In this document: positions 1-7,671 of the stretch, piece by piece | How the letters are laid out: each line of letters starts with the position of its first letter | Position numbering within the stretch: position 1 is the first letter of the stretch | Assembly (NCBI GenBank): GCA_030584065.1 | Contig: CP129489.1 | Span: forward strand, 2,337,497 to 2,401,496 | Direction: 5' to 3' | Length of the DNA: 64,000 nt | DNA from: Flavobacteriales bacterium | GTDB lineage: Bacteria > Bacteroidota > Bacteroidia > Flavobacteriales_F > PHOS-HE28 | Position numbers and translations under genes: made by a program | Notes under the pieces: model-generated | The model's database searches: none | What the model saw: the letters and a program-made list of their open reading frames with translations, nothing else | What the model was told of the DNA's origin: nothing

Positions 1-53
1 ACGTCACATGGTCAAGACTAACTTTACCAAGCGCCGAACCTTTCGCAGACCCG

Positions 54-2474
54 ATGACACGAGACATCCACTTTTTCCTGGGCGCCAGCCTTTGTGCGCC
101 CATGCTCTGCTCCGGCCAATTCTCAGGGCCCCGACCGGTCACCACCGAGTTCGTGCTCGATGCAGGTGTCATGGCGGTGGGAGATACCGACAACGATGGC
201 GATCTGGAGCTCGTTGCTGGAGGGATGGCCGGACTGGTCCTGTTCGAGAACACGGATGGGCAAGGCGCTTTCCAACCCGTCGTTGTCCTTGATCGGTCCG
301 TGTACATCTGGTGCGAGGCGCTGCACGTTGTGGACGTGGATGACGATGGGCTCGCCGACATCGTGATCGAGCACGAGGACATCGCTTGGTGCAGGAACCT
401 CGGGGGGAATGGATTCAGTCCCCCAGAACCGTTTCCCGGTACGGGGCCGAACCATCACATGATCGCCTTTGACGACTACGATGGTGACGGCGACCAGGAT
501 GCCATCATGATCATGCCACCAGGGAATCTTGTCCGAATGGAGAACCTCGGTGCCGGGCAGTTCGGCACGGCTGCGGCTCTGGGCACGGTGCAGTACGATT
601 CCGATCTGACGCTCTTCGACCTGGATGGCGACGGCGACCAGGACATCACCGCGACCGAATACACGGGCATCGAGGCAAGGGTGTTCAGGAACAATGGGAA
701 CGGCACGTTCAGTCTTACCAGCACCCTGCCGCTCATTGGCTGTGGTGCCGTTGGCGGGAACCATGTTGTCGCAGCGGATGTCGATGATGACGGGAACGAG
801 GATCTAGTGCTGAGACAACTGTGCAATGGGCAGATCGAGTGGCGGCGGAGCCTCGGGGATGGCACCTTCCAGCCGCCCGTGCTCGTCGCTGCGTTCTCCG
901 ATATGACGATCGACATCCTGTTCCTTGACCTCAATGATGATGGCCTGCGTGACCTGGTGGCGCTGACGCAGGAGGACATCCAGGCATCGTTGAACCAAGG
1001 CGCAGGTGTGTTCAGCCCTGCGCAGCCCCTGAGCCGGTCCATCCTGAACACGTACCATGGCGCGATCTGCGCTGCGGACATCAATGGCGATGGCCTTCCC
1101 GAGCTCTTCGCGGCCGATATCGGTTACAGCCGGGTGCGCCAATACCACCTGCCAGGTGACGGCTCCCTCGTGTTCCATCAATTCCTGGGTGACTACACCC
1201 CGCGGCCCTTCGAGTTCGTGCGCATCGCCGACCTGAACGGTGATGCCTACCCCGACGTGGTGCGCACCTATGACTACGAAGGCATGGTCGTGGCCTATGC
1301 CAGCAACCAGGCAGAGCAATTCAGCCTGCCCTACATCCTTGCGCGCACCGATACAACGTTGCAGGCGGATATCGACCTGATCGACATGGACGAGGACGGG
1401 GACCTGGACCTCATCGTCCTCGCGGACTCGCTGCACCTATACATCAATCAGGGTGGCTTCCAGTTCGTGAAGACCTACTCGTATTTCAGCCCCCAGTTCG
1501 ATTACAACTCCCGGCTGAAGTGCAACGACCTTGACGGTGATGGTGATGTGGACATCCTGTACACCAGCTTGGGGGCCATCCGGCGCCTGCGCAACAACGG
1601 GGACAACACGTTCACGCAGCTGCCCAACATCAGCCCCCTGCAGTTCGGGGCCAGGTTCGGCCCGCTGATGGATGTGGACGGTGATGGCGACCAGGATGTG
1701 CTCGCTGACGACGACGGCGACCTGGTCTGGATCCGGAATGACGGCAGCCTGAATTTCGCGCCGCGCGTCACGATCGGCTTCTTCTACGATCATGTCGACA
1801 CCGCCGACATCGACATGGACGGCGATCTGGACATCTTCTGCTCCGGCCTCGGCCCCGATGCGTACTGGTGGGAGCGGACCGGCCCCGCCACCTTCGCTGC
1901 CGCGCAACAGATCGGTCTTAGCGGCTTGCTTGCCGGCTGGCCGCGCATCGCGGACGTGGATAGCGATGGGGACCCGGATGTGGTCGTGCTCGACTGGAAT
2001 GGAGGGGGATCGGTCGCACTGAATGACGGCTCCGGGAATTTCGGCGCTCCTCAGTTCCTGATCAGCATGGAAGGGATCATCGACTATGCCGAAGAGGCGT
2101 GCTTCGCCGACATGGACCTGGATGGTGACATCGACATCGTCCATTGCTGGGAGGACGCTCAGGGCAATCCGCTCATGCTGGCCTGGCGAGAGAACCTGGG
2201 CATCACCACCGGCTTGGAGGAGGTGGCCCGGACCAGCATGTCGCTTGCGCCGAATCCCTTCCTGGACCATGCCCAGCTCGTTCTCTCCGCGCCGCTCACC
2301 GCTGCGCAGCGCCTGGAGATCGTGGATGTCCATGGCCGCATCCTGCGCAGCATGCCAGGAGGAGGCGATGGCACGATGACCGTGGACCGCGCCGGCTTGT
2401 GCAGCGGCGTTTACCTTCTGGATATCCGCGAAGCAGGCCGGTCGTTGGGCAGCATCCGCATGGTCATCCACTAG
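54..2474 (+). CDS. Secreted FG-GAP/VCBS-repeat protein with T9SS sorting domain
   Basis: An 806-residue protein. A short hydrophobic N-terminus ending near residue 22 looks like a Sec signal peptide. Most of the chain is repeated acidic Asp-rich segments of the form D-x-D-x-D-G-D-x-D (for example DLDGDGDQD, DYDGDGDQD, DVDGDGDQD), typical of calcium-binding FG-GAP/VCBS beta-propeller repeats in cell-surface proteins. The last ~75 residues (from SLAPNPF to the end, with GRILRSM and SGVYLLDI) match a type A T9SS C-terminal sorting domain, so the protein is probably exported through the outer membrane and anchored or released. Substrate and partner are not visible. The ATG at 54 gives a signal peptide directly. 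A TAACTTTA at 19-26 could be the -7 element but is a weak match. Confidence 0.85.
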   Translation: MTRDIHFFLGASLCAPMLCSGQFSGPRPVTTEFVLDAGVMAVGDTDNDGDLELVAGGMAGLVLFENTDGQGAFQPVVVLDRSVYIWCEALHVVDVDDDGLADIVIEHEDIAWCRNLGGNGFSPPEPFPGTGPNHHMIAFDDYDGDGDQDAIMIMPPGNLVRMENLGAGQFGTAAALGTVQYDSDLTLFDLDGDGDQDITATEYTGIEARVFRNNGNGTFSLTSTLPLIGCGAVGGNHVVAADVDDDGNEDLVLRQLCNGQIEWRRSLGDGTFQPPVLVAAFSDMTIDILFLDLNDDGLRDLVALTQEDIQASLNQGAGVFSPAQPLSRSILNTYHGAICAADINGDGLPELFAADIGYSRVRQYHLPGDGSLVFHQFLGDYTPRPFEFVRIADLNGDAYPDVVRTYDYEGMVVAYASNQAEQFSLPYILARTDTTLQADIDLIDMDEDGDLDLIVLADSLHLYINQGGFQFVKTYSYFSPQFDYNSRLKCNDLDGDGDVDILYTSLGAIRRLRNNGDNTFTQLPNISPLQFGARFGPLMDVDGDGDQDVLADDDGDLVWIRNDGSLNFAPRVTIGFFYDHVDTADIDMDGDLDIFCSGLGPDAYWWERTGPATFAAAQQIGLSGLLAGWPRIADVDSDGDPDVVVLDWNGGGSVALNDGSGNFGAPQFLISMEGIIDYAEEACFADMDLDGDIDIVHCWEDAQGNPLMLAWRENLGITTGLEEVARTSMSLAPNPFLDHAQLVLSAPLTAAQRLEIVDVHGRILRSMPGGGDGTMTVDRAGLCSGVYLLDIREAGRSLGSIRMVIH

Positions 2475-2534
2475 AGCGCGCCTAAGCGATCCATAGGGCT
2501 GCAAGCGGTAGCGCGTGCGGTCAATCCCGGCTCA

Positions 2535-2640
2535 CGGCCGGGACAGCACGACAGACCCGGCGGAGGTTAGTGGGACACCCTGCGGCGGAACAGGCTACGG
2601 CCAGATGGAGGAGGTTCGGTAGGACACCCCGCGATGGTCT
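2535..2640. repeat. Local structured repeat, partial copy (family R1)
   Basis: Contains the family core GACAGACCCGGCGGAGGTT followed by GGGACACCCTGCGGCGG, then a second degenerate half at 2595-2640 (GAGGAGGTTCGGTAGGACACC, then CCGCGATGG). The same core recurs at 4064-4149, 4790-4888, 5775-5902 and, degenerately, near 8191-8338. This copy lacks the left CTGTCCCGCC arm. Together with flanking sequence it fills the 314-bp gap 2475-2788, where no gene is seen. Confidence 0.6.
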
Positions 2641-2788
2641 AAGAGCAGTTCACCTGCACCGACCGATCCCTCCGGTTGGCCATGGCCACCGGGGGACCAG
2701 TGCTTACAGGACGCCCCCGACCTCCACGAACGTGGGTATTGCCGGTCAGCAGGGCCATTCTTGCTTCGAGGCCAGAAACCTTCAACCT

Positions 2789-3931
2789 ATGCGCCACCTT
2801 GCACTCGCTGCGATAACCATTCTCCTGGGGCTCCATAACCCGGCGGTCACACCTGCCCAGACCCTCACGTCGGAATTCGTGAACGCAGGCTATGCGATAG
2901 CCGACCTGGGCACGATCACGGATCTGCCCACGCCGTATGGTGGCCTCACCATCAGGCCGGCAACGCCCGATACGCTCTATATCGGAGGCGCTGCCAATGC
3001 CCCCACCGCAGCGGTGTACAAAGTGCCCTTGATCCGCGATGCCGGCACACAGCAGATCACCGGATTCGCCGGGCCGGCCATCCTGCATGCTCCAGCCCCC
3101 AACATCGACGGGGGGCTCAGCTTCGACCCCAGCGGCACCATGCTCTACACGCGGTACAGCATGAACGAGATCGGGCAGCTGCTGCCCGATAACACCACCC
3201 TGAGCATCCCGCTCACACCGCTCGGCGTTGGCTCATCCGTGGGCAGCCATGCCTTCGTGCCCAATGGATATCCCGGCGCGGGCAATCTCATCCTCGCCTC
3301 GTACAACCAGTGGGCGCTCTACACCCTGCCCTACACGGTGGCCACAGGGGGGCTCTACAACTTCCTCAATACCGTTGCAGAGGTCTCCGTATCCGGTGTC
3401 GCTTCCGGTCCGGAAGGGATCGCTTACGTGCCCATCGGCTCCGCCGCATTCCCCGTCCCTTCCATGGTGGTCTCCGCATATGGCCTCGGGAAGATCGTGG
3501 CGTTCGAGGTGGATGCCAACGGATTGCCGGTCCCGACCACCGCCCGCGACGTGGTCACCGGACTGACCGGCGCGGAAGGCGCTTTCATCGACCCGCTCAC
3601 CGGGGACTTCCTCTTCTCCACCTTCGGCGGCAGCAACCGCGTGGTCCGGGTATCCGGATTCGAGCTGCCCACCGCTCTTGCGGAGGTCACGCATACGCAT
3701 ACCCCGCTCACCGCATCACCGAATCCCACCAACGGACCGCTGCGCCTATACAGGGACCCGTCGGAACAGATTGATGCGGTGGAGGTGCTGGACGTGAATG
3801 GGCGTGTGGTCCTTCGCACCGGACGCCCAGCCGATGACCTGATCGACCTCGGATCGCTGGAGACCGGCGTATACGTGGTGCGGGCCTTCATGGAGGAGGG
3901 CCTGCGCACCGCGCGGGTGGTGCGGGAGTGA
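2789..3931 (+). CDS. Secreted beta-propeller-like protein with T9SS sorting domain
   Basis: A 380-residue protein if started at the ATG at 2789, which places a clear signal peptide (MRHLALAAITILLGL, cleavage near AQT) at the N-terminus; the open frame extends 73 codons upstream through repeat sequence and that part is rejected. The middle resembles an NHL/SMP30-like propeller (repeats with GPEGIAYVP, GAEGAFIDPLTGDFLFST), and the C-terminal ~75 residues (SPNPTNGPL..., EVLDVNGRVVL, LETGVYVVRA) form a T9SS type A sorting domain. It lies downstream of another T9SS cargo gene on the same strand, but the two are separated by ~310 bp of repeat sequence, so an operon is unlikely. Exact function unknown. 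Confidence 0.8.
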   Translation: MRHLALAAITILLGLHNPAVTPAQTLTSEFVNAGYAIADLGTITDLPTPYGGLTIRPATPDTLYIGGAANAPTAAVYKVPLIRDAGTQQITGFAGPAILHAPAPNIDGGLSFDPSGTMLYTRYSMNEIGQLLPDNTTLSIPLTPLGVGSSVGSHAFVPNGYPGAGNLILASYNQWALYTLPYTVATGGLYNFLNTVAEVSVSGVASGPEGIAYVPIGSAAFPVPSMVVSAYGLGKIVAFEVDANGLPVPTTARDVVTGLTGAEGAFIDPLTGDFLFSTFGGSNRVVRVSGFELPTALAEVTHTHTPLTASPNPTNGPLRLYRDPSEQIDAVEVLDVNGRVVLRTGRPADDLIDLGSLETGVYVVRAFMEEGLRTARVVRE

Positions 3932-3984
3932 GATCTGTTCTTCCTCCGAACCTGCCCAGGGTCCTCTGTATTCGGAGAACCGCT

Positions 3985-4053
3985 AACCCTGAGAAGATCC
4001 TGAACGACATCCAGATGACGCCCGATGCGTTCGTGGCGGCATTGAACGATTGA
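3985..4053 (+). pseudogene. Possible C-terminal remnant of a small gene
   Basis: A short open stretch ends in NPEKILNDIQMTPDAF and VAALND before a TGA at 4051-4053. It reads like the end of a small helical protein rather than random intergenic DNA, but no plausible start or N-terminal domain is visible. It lies directly upstream of repeat copy 4064-4149 and a TA pair, so it may be what is left of another accessory gene. Weak evidence. Confidence 0.25.
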
Positions 4054-4063
4054 TCAAGACTTC

Positions 4064-4149
4064 GGGCCGCAGTGCCTGTCCCGCCTCAGCGGGAGTCGTC
4101 CGCACAAAGCAGTGGACAGACCCGGCGGAGGTTTGCCGAGCATCCCGCA
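4064..4149. repeat. Local structured repeat, copy (family R1)
   Basis: Full-type copy: GGGCCGCAGTGCCTGTCC, hairpin CCCGC-CTCA-GCGGG (within 4080-4093), GTCGTCCGC, a short linker, then GTGGACAGACCCGGCGGAGG and a degenerate tail. CTGTCC (left) can pair with GGACAG (right), giving an outer stem around the small hairpin. Its right edge touches the TACCTTTG promoter element of the DUF433/DUF5615 pair. Confidence 0.7.
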
Positions 4150-4155
4150 AGAGGT

Positions 4156-4163
4156 TACCTTTG
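4156..4163 (+). promoter_or_regulatory. Bacteroidota -7 promoter element for TA pair
   Basis: TACCTTTG matches TAnnTTTG exactly and lies 5 nt upstream of the ATG at 4169, implying a very short or absent 5' leader. Confidence 0.6.
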
Positions 4164-4168
4164 AAGAC

Positions 4169-4405
4169 ATGGAATGGCGCACGCGCATCGTTTCCGACAA
4201 GGACATCCTGCTGGGCAAGCCGGTGATTAAAGGCACGCGCATCTCCGTGGAGCTTATCCTGGAGTTGATGGCGGAGGGCTGGACGGAAGCCCAGGTGCTG
4301 GAAAGCTACCCGAACATCACCGCGGATGACCTCAAGGCCGTGTTCGCGTATCTGCGTGATGGCATGCACCAAGCCATGTACCTGCCTTTGCGCCGCACCG
4401 CGTGA
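4169..4405 (+). CDS. DUF433-family antitoxin
   Basis: A 78-residue protein with the DUF433 pattern: RIVSDKDILLGKPVIKGTRI near the start, then VELILELMAEGWT, then VLESYPNITADDLKAVFAYL. The family is a small DNA-binding helix-turn-helix antitoxin usually encoded before a DUF5615 PIN-like toxin, as here. The ATG at 4169 is preferred over an upstream in-frame GTG/ATG because the homologous part begins here and a -7 element lies 5 nt before it. The stop codon overlaps the start of the toxin gene by one base, so the two are translationally coupled. Expected to neutralise the toxin and autoregulate the operon (known for TA families; not visible here). Confidence 0.85.
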   Translation: MEWRTRIVSDKDILLGKPVIKGTRISVELILELMAEGWTEAQVLESYPNITADDLKAVFAYLRDGMHQAMYLPLRRTA

Positions 4406-4755
4406 TGCGCTTCCTGGCCAACGAGAATTTCCCGGACCCGAGCATTCACGCCCTGCGTGATGCAGGTCATGATGTGAAGAGCATCCGTACGGACGCCCCG
4501 AGCATTGCGGACCATGAGGTCATCAGCATGGCCCAGGAGGAGCAACGCATCATCCTCACCTTCGACAAGGACTACGGGGAGCTGATCTTCAAAGGCGGCA
4601 TCGACTCACCACCTGCTGTGCCCTTCCTCCGATACCGGGGCAAAAACCCTCAAGCGGCTGCCAGGCTGATTCAGGAATCACTCGTTGCAGGCACCCAACT
4701 CGAAGGACGCTTCACCGTGATCGAAGAGGAGGGCATTCGGCAGCGGATCTATTGA
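4405..4755 (+). CDS. DUF5615 PIN-like toxin
   Basis: A 116-residue protein beginning MRFLANENFPDPSIHALRDAGHD. The N-terminal acidic/Asn pair, the S-x-D-H-E segment (IADHEVISMA) and ILTFDKDYGEL are hallmarks of the DUF5615 PIN-like domain, a small predicted metal-dependent RNase of type II TA modules. It overlaps the DUF433 antitoxin gene by one base (TGATG). A GTG three bases upstream (4402) is an alternative start. The canonical DUF433-DUF5615 order makes a TA assignment firm, although RNase activity is only inferred from the fold family. Confidence 0.85.
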   Translation: MRFLANENFPDPSIHALRDAGHDVKSIRTDAPSIADHEVISMAQEEQRIILTFDKDYGELIFKGGIDSPPAVPFLRYRGKNPQAAARLIQESLVAGTQLEGRFTVIEEEGIRQRIY

Positions 4756-4787
4756 CCCCGGAGTTACCGGCGAAGATGGTGTGGTGA
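4755..4787 (+). pseudogene. Remnant of a RelE/ParE toxin 3' end
   Basis: Immediately after the DUF5615 stop, the frame ends PELPAKMVW-stop. The DNA ACCGGCGAAGATGGTGTGG differs by one base from the end of the intact ParE-like gene at 6304-6603 (ACCGGAGAAGATGGTGTGG), and both continue TGA. This suggests the tail of a lost paralogous toxin gene. The rest of that gene is absent. Confidence 0.45.
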
Positions 4788-4789
4788 GA

Positions 4790-4888
4790 GCGGCTCCGGG
4801 CCGCAGTGCCTGTCCCGCCTCAGCGGGAGTCGTCCACTCTACGCAGCGGACAGACCCGCCGGAGGTTCGGGACGACACCCTGCGGTGG
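4790..4888. repeat. Local structured repeat, copy (family R1)
   Basis: CGGCTCCGGGCCGCAGTGCC, CTGTCCCGCCTCAGCGGGAG, TCGTCC, linker, GCGGACAGACCCGCCGGAGG, then GACACCCTGCGGTGG. Nearly identical to the copy at 4064-4149 over the left ~40 bases. Same internal hairpin and same possible outer CTGTCC/GGACAG pairing. It separates the TA pair from the convergent gene at 4948-5694. Confidence 0.7.
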
Positions 4889-4947
4889 CCCCAAGCACTG
4901 CGTAACTGAGCGAAGACACGGATCATGACCGCGCCGATCGGCCCTCC

Positions 4948-5694
4948 CTATCTCCCTGCCGATAGACCGGTCCATTGTCGGATCAACTCCAACACCTGTT
5001 GGTCCTTCTGTGCCAACTCCGGCCGTTGCCGCCCTTGTCGGCGGATCTCGGCCTCCACATCCAGCAGCATGCGGTGCCGCTGCCCGGCAGAGAAGTGATC
5101 GAAATAGCGCTTCATATCCAACGACTCTTCCAGCGCTCGTTGGTCCTCACCGAGGAGCCCTTGGTCCAGGAAGGTGGTGAATGAGGTCAACCGCTTGGCT
5201 TGGTCCCAAATGCCGGTCGCATTGCCGTGGAACATGGACCCGAAGATCTCCGTGGTGCCGTCGGCAAGCTGCTTCACGCCTTGCATGGCAGGCGTGTGGT
5301 TCACGGAGAAGAAATCGAACAGGCGTTGGATCGGATCCTTGCTTCTGTTGAAACGTTTGAGGTAACGCTCGAAGAAGTGCGCGCTGAAGTAGATATCCGC
5401 GTCGCTGCCGAGCAGATCCACCCGCACAGCACGCAGCCGGGAATCCCGACCGTGATAACGGACCAGGCCAGCTATGTCGGTGCTGCGTTTGGTACGGATC
5501 AAGACCAGGATCCACTCATTACCGCGCGGTGAACGCCATTTGATGGCCTGCTCCAGGCGATCGATCCCCTTGGGCGCGATCCGAAGCTCACGCTCCAGGC
5601 GCTTGCCGATCGGCTTCAACTTGTTCACCAAGGCGCGCAGGTCCTTACGTGCGTCATCGGCGACTTCCTTGGGCGTCATCGAACGTACGATCAT
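4948..5694 (-). CDS. Hypothetical protein, possible accessory gene
   Basis: A 248-residue protein from the ATG at 5694 (a GTG at 5733 is an alternative). No family recognised. The N-terminal ~100 residues are basic and helical (RKDLRALVNKLKPIGKRLER) followed by a strand-rich part containing NEWILVLIRTKRS and VDLLGSDADIYFSAHFFERY. The central and C-terminal parts are helical (RFNRSKDPIQRLFDFF, MKRYFDHFSAGQRHRMLLD). No signal peptide or membrane segment is visible. It is convergent with the DUF433/DUF5615 pair and flanked on both sides by R1 repeats, so it appears to belong to the accessory stretch. A toxin, nuclease or phage-related role would be speculation. Confidence 0.6.
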   Translation of the reverse strand: MIVRSMTPKEVADDARKDLRALVNKLKPIGKRLERELRIAPKGIDRLEQAIKWRSPRGNEWILVLIRTKRSTDIAGLVRYHGRDSRLRAVRVDLLGSDADIYFSAHFFERYLKRFNRSKDPIQRLFDFFSVNHTPAMQGVKQLADGTTEIFGSMFHGNATGIWDQAKRLTSFTTFLDQGLLGEDQRALEESLDMKRYFDHFSAGQRHRMLLDVEAEIRRQGRQRPELAQKDQQVLELIRQWTGLSAGR

Positions 5695-5774
5695 GGCATC
5701 CGGGCTTTGTCCGCCGCTTGTACGGATACGCACAGGTGGGGTTCCCCTCTTGCATATGATGCGCTTACGGCTGC

Positions 5775-5902
5775 GAGCCGGAGTGCCTGTCCCGCCTCAG
5801 CGGGAGGCGTCCGCTCAACCCCGCCCCGGATGCGACTCCGGGGCAAGGCCGGGACAGCGGACAGACCCGGTGGTGGTTTGGCTGGACACCCCGCGGTGGT
5901 TT
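5775..5902. repeat. Local structured repeat, long copy (family R1)
   Basis: GAGCCGGAGTGCCTGTCCCG, hairpin CCCGCCTCAGCGGG, GCGTCCGCTC, a longer insert containing CGACTCCGGGGC and GGCCGGGACA, then GCGGACAGACCCGGTGG, TGGTTTGGCTGGACACC, CCGCGGTGG. TCCGC (left) can pair with GCGGA (right). The insert makes this copy ~40 bp longer than its relatives. The rest of the 385-bp gap 5695-6079 contains only the promoter at 6056-6063; no gene is seen. Confidence 0.7.
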
Positions 5903-6055
5903 AAGGCTTCAGGGGGGGCCAGTGCAGTTCCTCCGCCGTAGCCTTGGCGTAGGAGCGAGACTGGCGAACAGCCGTGACGATGATCTAGCCAAGGCATCCA
6001 TCAGGTCACAAGTGGCCCGCTCGCCCACGCATGTGCCCGTGCGCCAGGTCGCGCT

Positions 6056-6063
6056 TATCTTTG
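6056..6063 (+). promoter_or_regulatory. -7 promoter element for TA pair 2
   Basis: TATCTTTG, an exact TAnnTTTG match, 16 nt upstream of the antitoxin ATG at 6080. Confidence 0.55.
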
Positions 6064-6079
6064 ACTTCACATCCTCACC

Positions 6080-6307
6080 ATGAGCACCCTTTCGCTCCGC
6101 ACCGAACTCTCCGAGCTCATCGCGAAAGAGAAGAACGCGTCCTTGCTGGAGGTATTGAAGGACATACTGAGTGGGGGTTCGAAGAATGCCCTGCTGAAGG
6201 CCAAGCTCACCTCACGGGCGCTGAAGGCTGAGGAGGACCTTGCAGCAGGAAGGGTGTTGAGCACCGCTCAAGTTCGAGCCCGTCTCGCTTCACGCAAGAA
6301 GAAGTGA
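6080..6307 (+). CDS. Antitoxin of a RelE/ParE-type module
   Basis: A 75-residue, helical, Lys/Glu-rich protein: LRTELSELIAKEKNASLLEV, SGGSKNALLKAKLTSRALKA, EEDLAAGRVLSTAQVRARLA, then RKKK. The closing pattern (AEEDLAAGR-L-T-x-x-V) is the C-terminal toxin-binding tail seen in many Bacteroidota antitoxins paired with ParE-like toxins. It overlaps the following toxin gene by 4 bases (GTGA), which supports coupled translation. The same architecture, with very different sequence, recurs in the antitoxin at 7125-7361. The specific antitoxin family is not certain. Confidence 0.75.
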   Translation: MSTLSLRTELSELIAKEKNASLLEVLKDILSGGSKNALLKAKLTSRALKAEEDLAAGRVLSTAQVRARLASRKKK

Positions 6308-6603
6308 GGCTCAAGGTTTCCGAGTACGCAGCAGCGCGGCTCGACGACATCTGGGACTACTACGCCACCGAAGCCAGCGAGCGCGTGGCTGATCGGATCA
6401 CCAAGAAGATCGTGGACGACATCGACTGGCTGGTGGACCACCCGCGAGGTGGGCAGTACGAACCGCTCTTGGATCACCTCGGCTTGGGCCATCGGCGTAA
6501 GGTCAGTGGCAACTACAAGATCATCTACCGCATCATCGGCGACCTGATCTTCGTGTCGGACATCTTCGACGCGCGGCAGGAACCGGAGAAGATGGTGTGG
6601 TGA
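6304..6603 (+). CDS. RelE/ParE-superfamily toxin
   Basis: A 99-residue protein starting at a GTG overlapping the antitoxin stop. The ParE/RelE pattern is clear: VSEYAAARLDDIWDYYATEA, a helical pair, DHPRGGQYEP, RRKVSGNYKIIYRI, and a final strand LIFVSDIFDARQEPEKM. Such toxins either block gyrase (ParE) or cleave ribosome-bound mRNA (RelE); the sequence does not discriminate. Its 3' end is echoed by the remnant at 4755-4787. Immediately downstream is a convergent decayed gene (6629-6959). Confidence 0.85.
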   Translation: MRLKVSEYAAARLDDIWDYYATEASERVADRITKKIVDDIDWLVDHPRGGQYEPLLDHLGLGHRRKVSGNYKIIYRIIGDLIFVSDIFDARQEPEKMVW

Positions 6604-6628
6604 TCACGGCTTCACGCGGCTGGTTCGC

Positions 6629-6959
6629 CCGCACCTCCAACACCAACCTCCCGCTCGCCCCATCCCCACTGGTCCAGCACCATGCCTCGTGCAGGCCGAT
6701 GCGCCCATCGGGGAGCAGCTCCGGCGTTGACCGGCACACACCGGTCATCCCCTCGCCGCGGTCGTTCATCGGGTGGGAGCGTGTGTCCAAGCAGCCCTCG
6801 GCATCCATCAAGGCGATCAACTGCCAACTGACGATGCGGCCACCGGTATAGCTGCAGGTGACGATGCGGCCGGTCTGCCTAGTGGAACACCACTTCGGGC
6901 GAGACCCCGCCATTGGCACTGTTGCTCACGGGGATAGCGCCGGCGTGGTAGTTGATCAT
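6629..6959 (-). pseudogene. Decayed duplicate of the small gene at 7672-8013
   Basis: Reading minus from the ATG at 6959, the product starts MINYHAGAIPVSNSANGGVS, PEVVFH and then meets a stop (TAG) where the intact paralogue continues YQQTGRIV. A shift of frame restores TGRIVTCSYTGGRIV, LLPDGRIGLHEAWCWTSGDG. The C-terminus has also lost one codon and the stop codon, so the frame runs on past 6629. DNA similarity to 7672-8013 extends along the whole gene. It is therefore a frameshifted copy, likely non-functional. Confidence 0.8.
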
Positions 6960-7097
6960 GGGGTGTGGGCGGGCGTGTGAAGGTCCGACAGCACCGAGAT
7001 GGAGCGCACGAACCGATGCCAGCCGCAAAGCGCCCGCTTAAAGCAGAACTCACTGCCAGCGAAGGTCCGGGTGGACATCCTTCCCGCTAGCTGACCG

Positions 7098-7105
7098 TAT
7101 CTTAG
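7098..7105 (+). promoter_or_regulatory. Candidate -7 element for TA pair 3
   Basis: TATCTTAG, one base from TAnnTTTG, 19 nt upstream of the ATG at 7125. Confidence 0.4.
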
Positions 7106-7124
7106 CACAACAAGAGCCACGATC

Positions 7125-7361
7125 ATGTCCGACGTCGAACTGAAGAAACGCCTCATCAGCCGCATCCAACGGTCGCGCAACCCGGCCCTGCTGCGCGAAG
7201 CGTTCAGGCTGCTGGGTACCGATGCCGCCGACCTGGAGCCGTACAAGCTCACCAAGGAGCAGCAGGCTTCCGTGAACCGCGGCAAAAAGGATGTGAAGGC
7301 AGGACGCACGCTCACCGAGCGTGAAGCCAACAAGGCCGTGGACGAATGGCTCGGCAAATAG
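7125..7361 (+). CDS. Antitoxin of a RelE/ParE-type module
   Basis: A 78-residue helical protein (SDVELKKRLISRIQRSRNPA, LLREAFRLLGTD, KKDVKAGRTLTEREANKAVD, EWLGK). The C-terminal AGRTLTEREANKAVDEWL is the characteristic antitoxin tail of ParE-linked modules in Bacteroidota. It overlaps the next toxin gene by 16 bases. It shares the layout, but little sequence, with the antitoxin at 6080-6307, as expected for diverged TA paralogues with separate specificity. Confidence 0.8.
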   Translation: MSDVELKKRLISRIQRSRNPALLREAFRLLGTDAADLEPYKLTKEQQASVNRGKKDVKAGRTLTEREANKAVDEWLGK

Positions 7362-7639
7362 TCTGGTCAGCCAACGCCCAACGCGAACGGCTGGAGATCC
7401 TGAAGTACTGGGCCGACCGCAACGGCTCCACGCGCTACAGCGAGAAACTCGACGCACTGTTCCGCGCCTCGCTCAGACTGGTCGCAGCGCATCCCAAGAT
7501 CGGGCGCACCACCACGGACCCTGACGTCCGGATGAAGAGCGTCGGCGACCACATGCTCTTCTATTCCTTCAATGCACAGGTGGTACACGTGCTCTCTGTG
7601 TGGCACGGCAAACGCGACCCGAAGGCCAGGCCGTTCTGA
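7346..7639 (+). CDS. RelE/ParE-superfamily toxin
   Basis: A 97-residue protein: RQIVWSANAQRERLEILKYW, ADRNGSTRYSEKLDALFRAS, AAHPKIGRTTTDPDVRMKSV, GDHMLFYSF, VHVLSVWHGKRDPKARPF. This is the typical ParE-like toxin pattern of Bacteroidota, with W-S-x-x-A near the start, the HPKIGR turn and the final strand ending WHGKRDPK. The target (gyrase or ribosome) cannot be told from sequence. It forms an operon with the antitoxin at 7125 and converges on the conserved small gene at 7672. Confidence 0.85.
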   Translation: MARQIVWSANAQRERLEILKYWADRNGSTRYSEKLDALFRASLRLVAAHPKIGRTTTDPDVRMKSVGDHMLFYSFNAQVVHVLSVWHGKRDPKARPF

Positions 7640-7671
7640 ATAGCGGCTCCGAGCCCCTCCGCACCGCTCCC

